A stretch of 64,000 nucleotides of DNA from Limisphaera sp026417315 (GTDB taxonomy: Bacteria > Verrucomicrobiota > Verrucomicrobiia > Limisphaerales > Limisphaeraceae), in contig NZ_JBMVQY010000002.1 of the NCBI RefSeq assembly GCF_049537125.1, positions 496,001-560,000 on the forward strand. Reading direction: 5' to 3'. The position numbers were made by a program, and so were the translations under genes. The notes under the pieces were generated by a model. The model was not told where the DNA came from. It made no database searches and saw only the letters and a list, made by a program, of their open reading frames with translations. Below, in pieces: positions 27,890-35,772 of this stretch (the first letter of the stretch is position 1; every line of letters starts with the position of its first letter).

Positions 27890-29266
27890 ATGCGGATCAC
27901 CAGTCTGAATCCGGATACCAACATCGGTGCCAGTGGTTGGTTGATCGAACTGGAGGGCCACCGGTTGTTGCTCGACGCCGGCATGCATCCCAAACGCGAA
28001 GGGCGCGACAGTCTGCCCCTGTTTCGCGCGGCCGGTGATCAAGAGGTGGATGCCATCGCCATTTCCCATTGCCACCACGATCACGTGGGCGCTCTGCCGG
28101 TGGCCCTGCGTCATTTTCCCCGGGCCCACGTGTTGATGACGGAGCTGAGCTATTTCCTCGTCGAACGGGTCCTGCACAACTCGGTCAATGTCATGACCCG
28201 ACAGCGGGCCGAACTGGGCATCGCCGATTACCCCCTCTACACCCACGACGAGGTGGACGAAATCGCCCCCCTGTTCCAGGGTTTCCGGTACAATCGCCCC
28301 ATCGAGTGGGCGGCGTTCCATAAGGTGCGGTCCCACCGGTTTTCCCCCACGCTGGAATTTCGCGATGCCGGCCACACCCTCGGCGCCGCCGGCATCCTGG
28401 TGCAAGGCCGGCGGGAGACCCTCTTCTACACCGGGGATGTCTGTTTTCACGACCAAACCCTGCTGCGCGCCGCGCGCTTCGAAGACGTTGAAGCCGACGT
28501 CCTGATCATGGAAACGACGCGGGGTGCCCGCGGCACTCCGGAGGGCTTCACCCGCGAAGCCGAAATCGAGCGGCTCCTCGACGCCATCCAGCGCGTCTTC
28601 AAACGCAAGGGAAGCGTGTTGATCCCGAGCTTCGCCCTGGGCCGAACGCAGGAAATCCTGGGCCTGCTGGCTCTGGCCATGGCCGAGGGCCGCCTGCGGC
28701 GTCAGCCCGTGTACATCGGAGGCCTGGGCCGGGTGTTCACCGAAATCTACGACCTCCAGGCCCACCGCACGCATCGGCAACATCACAACCTGCACCTCCA
28801 CGAAGCCCTGGATCTGGTGGTGCTCGATCCTGCCCAGACTCAGGCCCTCCCGCTCCACACCAGTCGCCTCTTCGTCGTCACCGCCGGCATGATGACGGAG
28901 CACACGCCGGCCCACGACCTGGCGGTGCGCCTGGCCCCCGACGAACGCCACGCCATCTTTTTCGTCGGTTACACCGACCCCGACACTCCCGGCGGCCGGC
29001 TCAGGGTCAGCCAGCCCGGCCAGCCTTTCTTCTTCAGCCAGCTGGTGCCCGAACTGGTTCGCTACTGCGAGGTCCAGGACTTCGACCTCACCGCCCACGC
29101 CACCCGAGAGGATCTGCTCGATTTCGTCGGCCGCGTGGACCCGCGCGTGGTGGTGCTGGGGCACGGCGATGAAACCGCCCGCACTTGGTTTGCGGACCAA
29201 ATCGCCCAACGATATCCCCGGATCCGGATTCTCCAACCCCAACCCGGACAACCCATGGAGATTTGA
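27890..29266 (+). CDS. Metallo-beta-lactamase fold / beta-CASP ribonuclease-like protein
   Basis: A 458-residue protein of the beta-CASP group, which includes RNA-processing exonucleases and endonucleases. Metal motifs are SHCHHDHVGALP (HxHxDH), AGHTLGAAG, YTGDVCFHD, and C-terminal VVLGHGDE. The beta-CASP region has METTRG and VLIPSFALGRTQEI, the latter a hallmark of this group. The ATG giving MRITSLNPDTNIGASG fits relatives better than the GTG six codons upstream. No KH or other RNA-binding domain is fused. It is probably cytoplasmic; the RNA target is unknown. Confidence 0.88.
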   Translation: MRITSLNPDTNIGASGWLIELEGHRLLLDAGMHPKREGRDSLPLFRAAGDQEVDAIAISHCHHDHVGALPVALRHFPRAHVLMTELSYFLVERVLHNSVNVMTRQRAELGIADYPLYTHDEVDEIAPLFQGFRYNRPIEWAAFHKVRSHRFSPTLEFRDAGHTLGAAGILVQGRRETLFYTGDVCFHDQTLLRAARFEDVEADVLIMETTRGARGTPEGFTREAEIERLLDAIQRVFKRKGSVLIPSFALGRTQEILGLLALAMAEGRLRRQPVYIGGLGRVFTEIYDLQAHRTHRQHHNLHLHEALDLVVLDPAQTQALPLHTSRLFVVTAGMMTEHTPAHDLAVRLAPDERHAIFFVGYTDPDTPGGRLRVSQPGQPFFFSQLVPELVRYCEVQDFDLTAHATREDLLDFVGRVDPRVVVLGHGDETARTWFADQIAQRYPRIRILQPQPGQPMEI

Positions 29267-29618
29267 CGCTCCCCGGGGGAAGGCCGGAGAGACCGCGAAC
29301 TGCAAACCCGCGCTCCGCATCCGCCCCAGTTGTATCGCAACCCGCCGGAACGACACGGCCCGCGGCCGCGGCGCCCCTGGCCCGGCATTTTCCGGGCCGC
29401 ACCCGCAAAACGAACAACGAGAGCCGAAGACTGCCCCGGCGCGCCGGACCAGGCCCGCAGCGTCTGACGAGATTCGTGGCTGTTCCTTCTTCCGCACGCT
29501 CTCCCGGACGTGTCGGACCCCCGTCGGGCACCTGGAGGGCGGGAATGACCACAGACCGGAACGCTCCGGCGCCACAAGCCCGCTTGCCAAACCAGGTCCG
29601 GAGGTTCAGCTTTCGCGC
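29267..29618. other. Intergenic region, nothing recognised
   Basis: About 350 nt of GC-rich DNA between two metallo-beta-lactamase-fold genes. I see no RNA gene, terminator or clear promoter. Confidence 0.4.
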
Positions 29619-30389
29619 ATGAGATTCCACAGCATGCTCCTGGGCGTGACGCTCGCGGCGGCGTCCGCAACCCCCGGATTCCGCACACATGCCGCGGATA
29701 CCCGCCCGTCCTTGGAGGGCGAACGAATCGAAACGCCCGACGGCGAACTCCGGATCCGCCCCCTTCAGCACGCCACCTTTGCCATGGGCTGGAAGGGGCG
29801 CATACTGTACGTGGATCCGGTGGGGGGCTCGAACCGGTTCGCTTCGCTGCCGCGGCCGGATCTCATCCTGATCACCGACATTCACGGGGATCATCTCCAT
29901 GTGGAGACGGTGCGGAGCGTTTGCACGCCCACCACGCAACTGGTGGCCCCGCCGGCGGTGGCCGCGCAGTTGCCGGAGGACCTCCGGGCCCGCACAACCG
30001 TCCTGACCAATGGACAGAGCGCCGCCGTGCTGGAGTTCCACATCGAAGCCGTGCCCGCCTACAACCTGACTCCGGAGCGGTTGAAGTTTCATCCGCGCGG
30101 CCGTGGCAATGGCTACGTGGTTTCGAGCGGGTCCACTCGCGTGTACATCAGCGGCGACACCGAAGATGTTCCGGAGATGCGCAACCTCCGGGACATCACG
30201 GTGGCATTCGTGTGCATGAACCTGCCGTACACCATGACCGTGGATCAGGCGGCGGACGCCGTCCGCGCATTTCGCCCGCGCATCGTTTACCCCTATCACT
30301 ACCGCGGTTCGGACCTGGAACGATTCCGCCAACGCGTCGGGACGGATTTGGGTATCGAGGTCCGGATCCGAAACTGGTACGGGGATTGA
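29619..30389 (+). CDS. Secreted metallo-beta-lactamase fold hydrolase (UlaG-like)
   Basis: A 256-residue metal-dependent hydrolase related to the UlaG/YcfI group. The N-terminal signal peptide covers about 1-25. The metal-binding loop is LITDIHGDHLH. A central YVVSSGSTRVYISGDTED holds another conserved ligand, and the C-terminal IVYPYHYRGSD supplies a final histidine. The ATG was chosen because it gives the signal peptide; a longer in-frame frame upstream is Arg/Pro-rich and unlikely. The substrate is unknown. Confidence 0.85.
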   Translation: MRFHSMLLGVTLAAASATPGFRTHAADTRPSLEGERIETPDGELRIRPLQHATFAMGWKGRILYVDPVGGSNRFASLPRPDLILITDIHGDHLHVETVRSVCTPTTQLVAPPAVAAQLPEDLRARTTVLTNGQSAAVLEFHIEAVPAYNLTPERLKFHPRGRGNGYVVSSGSTRVYISGDTEDVPEMRNLRDITVAFVCMNLPYTMTVDQAADAVRAFRPRIVYPYHYRGSDLERFRQRVGTDLGIEVRIRNWYGD

Positions 30390-30613
30390 TCCCCGGCCGT
30401 AACTCCCGCAGCGGAGACTACCTGTCAGAACGTTGCCGGCGCTTCACGTACCGAGGCACGAGCCCTATGGCCACGCCGGACCGAGTGCACGCCGAAGAGG
30501 TGCGAAGGAGGACGTGGCCCCGGGGGCGGGAATCCGACCCCGGGGATTCCGCACCCCGCCGGTTCGGACGGTTGACCGGAAAACAGGCAATGCCCGGCTC
30601 CGCATCCGTGCGC

Positions 30614-31156
30614 TCACCACTGTTCATAATGGACGTAGGCAGCTTGAAAGCGTGTTCGCGGTGGCTTTTCCTCGCCGGGCCAGCCCAGGGCGACTCCGGC
30701 AACCGGCAGTACATGCGGTGGAAGTTTCAACAGGGCAGCGACCTTTTGGATGCGGTCGTCGCGGGGATGAATCCCGAGCCAGCAGGCACCCAAACCCAGC
30801 GCATGGGCCGCCAGCAATAAATTCTCCGTGGCAGCGGAGCAGTCTTGCAACAGGTAACTGATCTGACGGTCATGGGCCGCTTCCAAGTCACCGCACACGA
30901 CCATGCCGAGGGCCGCGTCGCGCAACATCCCTCCGTGCGGCAGGGCATCTGCAAGGGCATGGAGCATGGCGCGCTGTCGAATCACCACGAAACGCCAGGG
31001 ATCCTTGGCAGCCGCCGAGGGAGCGGCCATCGCGGCTTCCAACAACGCTTGAACGAAAGCGTCCGGAATCGGGCCCGGCCGATAGATGCGGATGCTGCGT
31101 CGTCCCAAAATGAAGAGCAACTTGTCGTGCGCACTATCCGGCAAAGCATGACTCAT
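30614..31156 (-). CDS. Nitroreductase family protein
   Basis: A 180-residue flavin-dependent nitroreductase family member. The FMN-phosphate motif is RRSIRIYRPGPIPDAFVQALLEAAMAAPSA, and the middle part has SAATENLLLAAHALGLGACWLGIHP, typical of the family's dimer and flavin contacts. The C-terminus contains VAGVALGWPGEEKPPRTRF. Substrates of these small versions range from nitroaromatics to quinones and cannot be assigned here. It is divergent from the SGNH hydrolase gene, with only 65 nt between the starts. Confidence 0.9.
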   Translation of the reverse strand: MSHALPDSAHDKLLFILGRRSIRIYRPGPIPDAFVQALLEAAMAAPSAAAKDPWRFVVIRQRAMLHALADALPHGGMLRDAALGMVVCGDLEAAHDRQISYLLQDCSAATENLLLAAHALGLGACWLGIHPRDDRIQKVAALLKLPPHVLPVAGVALGWPGEEKPPRTRFQAAYVHYEQW

Positions 31157-31196
31157 GATTCCAGTGGGTAGCCGAGGTGCCCCTGGTTGACAATCC

Positions 31197-31217
31197 GGTA
31201 GAAGGTAGAAGGTAGAA
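31197..31217 (+). repeat. Three tandem 7-nt repeats covering the ribosome-binding region
   Basis: GGTAGAA occurs three times head to tail and ends in GGAAATG at the start codon of the SGNH hydrolase gene. A TTGACA hexamer lies at 31187-31192. The array sits in the short divergent region and could change spacing by slippage. Confidence 0.6.
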
Positions 31218-31221
31218 GGAA

Positions 31222-32706
31222 ATGTGGCAGCGAACGGGTAGCATGGCGCAGGGGCGGCAAGCGGATTTGATGGAACGACGGGTGATCGAGGCCCGGGGCG
31301 AAACCCTGCTGACCCTTCCGAGTCGCGCGTCCTCCCGTGGCCGGGTGCATTGGGGCCGGATTGGGTGCACGATCGGATGGCTCGCGTGGGCGGGGGCCGT
31401 GGTGGCGCAAGAGCCCTTGGGCTCGGTGAACACCGACCGGCTCCGACACTTCCAGCGGGCAGTGGAAGAACAACGCGGACCCGTGACCGTGGTGGCGTTT
31501 GGAGATTCCCTGCAGGCCACGTATCGGTCCCTGCCCAAGGTGCTCTTTCCGAAACTGGCGGAATGGCTCGGTCAGTCGGGGCGGGCGTTCGACGGGCAGT
31601 ACCCGCCGGTATCCATTCCCGTGCTGCTGGAGGGAGCGAGGGTGACCTCTCCCTGGTCCGGGGACGGTTTGGGCACCAACTGGTTCATGGAGCATTTTGT
31701 CCTGCCGCCCGGCAGCGCCTTGTTTTGGACCAACCGGGGGTACCCCAACGGCGGCTCGATGCCGGCAGATTGCGTGGGCCTGTACTACATTGCCTGGCCG
31801 TTGGGAGGGGAGTTTCTTCTCAGCACCTCGACCGAAGGGGGACCGTGGACCCCGCAGCTACGCGTCCCGGCGCAGGCCGAGGCACCGGAAGGACGATTTA
31901 CAAACCTTTGGCTGGCACCGGCCGGCTACCGGATTCGCGTGGATGGTTGGACGGGCACAAATCTCATCCTGTGGCAGGAACTGGTCCTGTCTCGTATCCC
32001 CGGGCTCAAAACCGCCTGGCTCCAACGAGACGGCCTGCATCTGCGGGCCGTCCTGCGCACGCCCGCAGCCGTGCGTGTGCCGATCCTTCGGCACCTGCAG
32101 CCCCACTTGGTTCTCTGGCACATGAAAGAGCTGGTCGATTACGAAAACCTGGTGGGTCCGGCGGCCGCCGAGGCGGCCTTGCGCGAGGACCTGGAACAAC
32201 TGGAGCTTTGGTGGCAAGCAGCCATGCCGGGAGGCGACGTGGTGTACGTCGGCACTCCGTACGAGGGACGGGACGAGTGGGGGCATCCGGTGACCGAGCG
32301 GCAGAATCGGATCGTCCGCGACCTGGCCTTGCGGCACGAGCGGACCTACGTGGACGCCATGACGCCCATGGTCTCCTACTCGTGGATGAGGGAACGCGGC
32401 TACCTGATCGATGCGTTGCACTTGAGCGACGCCGGCTACGCGTTCCTGGCGGAGCGGATCTGGCGCGAGCTCGGCTGGTACGCTCTGCGTCTCGATCGCC
32501 GCGTCCGCATCGAACCCCAGCCCGCGGGAGCCCGGTTGTCCTGGACCACCCGCACCAATCTTGTCTGGGACCTGCTGGCTTCCACCAACCTCTTCCATTG
32601 GGAAGTCGTCGAGTCCGCCCGGGGTGGCAATGAGACGGTGACGCGGCCGACTCCCAGCTTCGAAGGCCCGGTTCGATTCTTCCGACTGCAGTGGCGACCC
32701 GACTGA
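31222..32706 (+). CDS. SGNH/GDSL hydrolase family protein, exported
   Basis: A 494-residue predicted secreted esterase-like protein. The hydrophobic segment IGCTIGWLAWAGAVVAQ (about 50-68) looks like a signal peptide after an unusually long basic N-terminus. The block I serine motif is VVAFGDSLQATYRS, and the block V catalytic pair is in LIDALHLSDAGYAFLA. Between them lies a beta-rich region (about 140-280) not recognised. The C-terminal 70 residues (WTTRTNLVWDLLASTNLFHWEVV) resemble the beta-sandwich end modules of many verrucomicrobial secreted proteins. Start alternatives are the ATG at 31243 or later; the chosen one has a good purine-rich leader. Confidence 0.8.
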   Translation: MWQRTGSMAQGRQADLMERRVIEARGETLLTLPSRASSRGRVHWGRIGCTIGWLAWAGAVVAQEPLGSVNTDRLRHFQRAVEEQRGPVTVVAFGDSLQATYRSLPKVLFPKLAEWLGQSGRAFDGQYPPVSIPVLLEGARVTSPWSGDGLGTNWFMEHFVLPPGSALFWTNRGYPNGGSMPADCVGLYYIAWPLGGEFLLSTSTEGGPWTPQLRVPAQAEAPEGRFTNLWLAPAGYRIRVDGWTGTNLILWQELVLSRIPGLKTAWLQRDGLHLRAVLRTPAAVRVPILRHLQPHLVLWHMKELVDYENLVGPAAAEAALREDLEQLELWWQAAMPGGDVVYVGTPYEGRDEWGHPVTERQNRIVRDLALRHERTYVDAMTPMVSYSWMRERGYLIDALHLSDAGYAFLAERIWRELGWYALRLDRRVRIEPQPAGARLSWTTRTNLVWDLLASTNLFHWEVVESARGGNETVTRPTPSFEGPVRFFRLQWRPD

Positions 32707-32930
32707 CGAGTCCCGGAAAACGGCAGTTTGCCCGGCCCTGATGAAGTCCCACGGTCGCCCACCGAACCGCCGTCCAAGGATTCGGGACCTTTTGCCATGC
32801 CGCGTCCGGTCTCCTCGCCGCGAGAGGCGAAGCCTCTGGGATGAAAACGCTCGATCTGCCCACCCGTCAGCCCCTTCGAACAAGCCTTCCGCAGCATCGA
32901 GTCCGCGGGGACGCAGCCGGCGGGCCGCGA

Positions 32931-33629
32931 TCAATCCAGCACGCAAATGCGGGCGTTGCGAATCCGGACCGGCGGGCCTTCGCGGCTGAGTTCCTGAAAC
33001 CCGATGTGCCCCCGGCGGGGCCGGTCTTTCAAAGGAGGCGCAAGGCTCCCGTCGTGCCGGCGCACTTCCTGCGCTTGTTCGTCGAGGTTCAAGTCGTGAA
33101 TAATCTCGCCGTTCAACACCACCTTCAGGCGGTTGCCGCGAAGCTCGATGCGGTAGCGGTTCCAATCCATGGGGCGATACACCTGTCGCATCGGAGGGAC
33201 CGCGCGATAAATCCCGCCCGTCAATTCAGAAGGCCCGGCTTCCGGATTATAGCGTTCGTCCACCATTTGGAGTTCCATGCCGTCGAAGGCGGGATCACCG
33301 AACATCGGCGCACGCAGCGCGCAGCCGCTGTTGCCCCGTTCTCCCAACTTGAATTCAAACTCGAGGATGAAATCGGAATACTCGCGTTCGCTGACCAGCC
33401 AGGTGCCCCGGGGTTGGCCGCCATGCAGCACCCCGTCTTGGACCCGCCAAACGACGTTGGTCACCACCTGGCTCAGGTCATTCCAGGCGCGCACCGTCCA
33501 GCCAGCAGGCACGCCCTCCCGGGGAAACAACGGCTCGAAGTGCTCTTCCCCTCCCGGGGAAGTCGGCGGAAAAAGAATCACCACCAGAGTGCAGACGACG
33601 GAGGCGAGATTGGTCGAGAAACATCGCAT
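32931..33629 (-). CDS. DUF1080 (3-keto-disaccharide hydrolase-like) secreted protein
   Basis: A 232-residue protein consisting of a signal peptide (about 1-26) and one DUF1080 jelly-roll domain. The domain shows FEPLFPREGVPAGWTV, WRVQDGVLHGG, WLVSEREYSDFILEFEFKLGERGNSGCALRAP, GMELQMVDE, WNRYRIELRGNRLKVVLNGEII and RRGHIGFQELSREGPPVRIRNARI. This domain is found in enzymes cleaving 3-keto-glycosides, often beside Gfo/Idh/MocA oxidoreductases. It converges with the SGNH hydrolase gene. The activity is likely but not proven by sequence. Confidence 0.88.
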   Translation of the reverse strand: MRCFSTNLASVVCTLVVILFPPTSPGGEEHFEPLFPREGVPAGWTVRAWNDLSQVVTNVVWRVQDGVLHGGQPRGTWLVSEREYSDFILEFEFKLGERGNSGCALRAPMFGDPAFDGMELQMVDERYNPEAGPSELTGGIYRAVPPMRQVYRPMDWNRYRIELRGNRLKVVLNGEIIHDLNLDEQAQEVRRHDGSLAPPLKDRPRRGHIGFQELSREGPPVRIRNARICVLD

Positions 33630-33840
33630 GGCGTCACCCTAGACCGGGGTTGGGGTGGCGACAAGCTCGGTGTGGGTCCAGTCGTCCTCCAGAGTGCATT
33701 TCAGTGTTGTACAATCTCCTTGGCCTCGAAAACCGGACGTGCAGCAACCGGGTCACAGGCTGGAACCGGGTTTCTTCACGCCGGGTCGGTTCAGACGTTC
33801 AAAAAGGGAAATCAGGCCGGGCCGGACCCGCTCAATTCAT

Positions 33841-33955
33841 GCGTTGGACCTCCCCGCAAGGTCCGCAGAATCTCGGACGTCCCTGGCGCGGGAAGGCCAT
33901 TGGAAACGGCGCCTCCCTGGGATTCCCGCATCCGGTGCGCAAAACCTGAAATGCG
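33841..33955. repeat. Dispersed intergenic repeat, module 1, copy c
   Basis: Aligns with the other module 1 copies through CCCCGCAAGG, GGCGCGGGAA, GGAAACGGCG, CCCTGGGATTC and CCGGTGCGC. It is followed 30 nt later by a module 2 element, as at 15.4-15.8 kb. Confidence 0.45.
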
Positions 33956-33984
33956 CGCTCGCGTTGTAACCTGATCCCGCCTAC

Positions 33985-34245
33985 CCACCCACGCGCCAAA
34001 GGCGCATCCATTCAATAGCCCCGGGCAACGTCCCGGGAACTCGCGCGCCCCCAAACCCAACCGCGCCCTGAAAGGGCGCAACCCGGGAACCACCCTCGCA
34101 AGGGCCGCACCTGTCCCACCGAATGCCGCCCCATTCAGCGAACGACCATCGCGCCGTTCCGGTGGCCCAGGGCGTTGCCTGGGCTTGTGAATTCGCACTG
34201 CGTTGGGGCGGACACGCGACGCGCTGAAGGCGCGAAACCCTCCCG
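33985..34245. repeat. REP-like palindromic repeat cluster, module 2, copy B
   Basis: Contains GCGCCAAAGGCGC, GCCCCGGGCAACGTCCCGGG, GCGCCCTGAAAGGGCGC, GCCCAGGGCGTTGCCTGGGC and GCGCTGAAGGCGC. Order and spacing match 15607-15845, with the unpaired spacers diverged more than the palindromes. Confidence 0.75.
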
Positions 34246-34638
34246 CCCCTGGATGGGTATGGTGGGAACGAGTCCGCGGGGGCGGGTTGAACCTTGGCCG
34301 CGGCAGAACCCAAAGCAATGAAGGAGAGCTGGCCCTGGACGCCACCGACCCCCTCAGGCCTTTCCCCGGCATGGAAAAGTGAAGGTCCCATACATGCCGG
34401 TTGGGCACCGAAGCGTTTCCGGAAGGACACCCGTGGGAAATCAACCACCCGAAATAATGTCCAAGAGCCCGTGCCCCGTCCCGGGCTTGGACCCAACAGC
34501 ATCCATGGCCCCGCCGGGCTCCCGGCATTCGAAACCGCTGCGCCTGCATCCATGCTACTTGCCCGGCAGCGGGGTCCGCGCCCCAGCGTCCAAAAGACCA
34601 CGGCAACCGCGTGCCCGGCAGGCGCTTAAAGCTTCGTT

Positions 34639-34671
34639 CGCAAATTGGCGATAAAAAAACGCAAACTGGCG
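34639..34671 (+). promoter_or_regulatory. Paired 12-nt direct repeats, possible operator
   Basis: CGCAAATTGGCG and CGCAAACTGGCG differ at one base and start 21 nt apart, about two helical turns, separated by an A-rich spacer. They lie about 130-160 nt before the LamG-like gene. The spacing suggests a dimeric regulator on one DNA face. Confidence 0.4.
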
Positions 34672-34673
34672 TT

Positions 34674-34706
34674 GTTGGAATTCCGTGCTCTCGTCACAAT
34701 TCCAAC
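34674..34706. promoter_or_regulatory. 9-bp perfect inverted repeat upstream of the LamG-like gene
   Basis: GTTGGAATT and AATTCCAAC flank a 15-nt loop, 93 nt before the start codon and 3 nt after the paired direct repeats. It could be an operator or an RNA stem; no T tract follows. Confidence 0.45.
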
Positions 34707-34798
34707 GTTGGCAGTGGGGTCCGGAGCAGTGTTCCGTCGCCGGCCCATCGGATCCGCGCACGGGAAAGCGTAGTACGAACCGGGCGAGAATCACAGCC

Positions 34799-35653
34799 AT
34801 GAACAAGCTCGAAATGCTGGTCATCGCGGGGGCCCTGGCATGCGCCACGGCCCGGGCAGCCACGATCGCTCACTGGGATTTCGAAGGCGGCACGCCGGGA
34901 GCCTCGATGGCTCAGGGGGGAAGCGGCGGAGTGCCCGCGGTGCCGGATCTGTCCGGCAACGGCTACACGATGTACGCTTGGGACGATTACTGGGGCCCGG
35001 AGTGGTCTGCCCTGGGAGACACGCCCACCGGAGCGGGACTCAGCTCCCAGCACTCCGGGCATGATGACGGGTATGTGTTTGCGCCCGGCCTGGTCAACTG
35101 GACTCCGCTCACCTGGACCATCGAGCTTTCGGTCAAACTCAACAGCCTGGCGGGTTGGAATACGATGATCGGTCGGGACGGCTTCACCGGCGTGTCCGGC
35201 GAGGTGGAAGCCGCGTTCTATTTCCAGAACAACGGGATTGACGACCGTTTCCGGCTCAACTTCTCCACGATGGGGGGCCAGCGGTATATTTTGGACTCCG
35301 ACTTCGTGCCGGTGGCCGGCCGATGGTACCACTTGGCAGCCGTGAGCGACGGCTCCACGCTGCAGATGTGGGCGGACAAGCTGGATGGCAACGGCTTCCA
35401 ACTGGTGGGCTCGCTGTCCCTGAATCCTGCCAATGACAACCGGCTGCGCGCCACGGGCACTTGGACATTCGGGCGGGGTTGGTGGAACGGAAATTTCGTC
35501 GATCACATCAACGGCAATCTCGACAACATCCGGTTCAGCGATGTGGCACTGACACCGGCCCAGTTCATCCAGGTCCCCGAGCCATCGGTTTTGACGCTTT
35601 TGGGACTGGGCGGCCTGACGCTGTTCGTCAGGGTCCGACGGTCTCAAACCTGA
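34799..35653 (+). CDS. LamG-like protein with PEP-CTERM sorting signal
   Basis: A 284-residue secreted protein: signal peptide 1-20 (LALACATARA-like), a concanavalin A/laminin-G-like fold (IAHWDFEGGTPG, DLSGNGY, WTIELSVKLNSLAGWNTMIGRDG, GRWYHLAAVSDGSTLQMW, NGNLDNIRFSDVALTPAQF) and a C-terminal V-P-E-P-S-V-L-T-L-L-G-L-G signal with a helix and RVRRS. It is probably exported and processed by an exosortase, with a carbohydrate-binding or matrix role by family. An excellent terminator follows. Confidence 0.9.
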   Translation: MNKLEMLVIAGALACATARAATIAHWDFEGGTPGASMAQGGSGGVPAVPDLSGNGYTMYAWDDYWGPEWSALGDTPTGAGLSSQHSGHDDGYVFAPGLVNWTPLTWTIELSVKLNSLAGWNTMIGRDGFTGVSGEVEAAFYFQNNGIDDRFRLNFSTMGGQRYILDSDFVPVAGRWYHLAAVSDGSTLQMWADKLDGNGFQLVGSLSLNPANDNRLRATGTWTFGRGWWNGNFVDHINGNLDNIRFSDVALTPAQFIQVPEPSVLTLLGLGGLTLFVRVRRSQT

Positions 35654-35682
35654 GGCGAGGTCTCGTGAGTTGGTTGAGGACG

Positions 35683-35715
35683 CGAAGGCAGGCTTCGGCC
35701 TGCCTTCGTTTTGTT
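35683..35715 (+). terminator. Intrinsic terminator after the LamG-like gene
   Basis: An 11-bp perfect stem CGAAGGCAGGC/GCCTGCCTTCG closed by a TTCG tetraloop is followed by TTTTGTT. It lies 30 nt after the stop codon, the clearest rho-independent terminator in the window. Confidence 0.92.
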
Positions 35716-35772
35716 AAGGGTGGCATGGGGAACGATCGAGAAAGTCGTTGGGATTCGACGAGGTGATGGAAG

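Larger units (their letters stand above)
33630..34798. other. Long intergenic region with composite repeat and upstream control elements
   Basis: About 1.2 kb without a supported gene. It holds a composite repeat (33841-34245) and, near its right end, direct and inverted repeats in AT-richer DNA (34639-34706) that probably belong to control of the LamG-like gene. Small open frames over 33.8-34.6 kb are attributed to the repeats. Confidence 0.6.
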
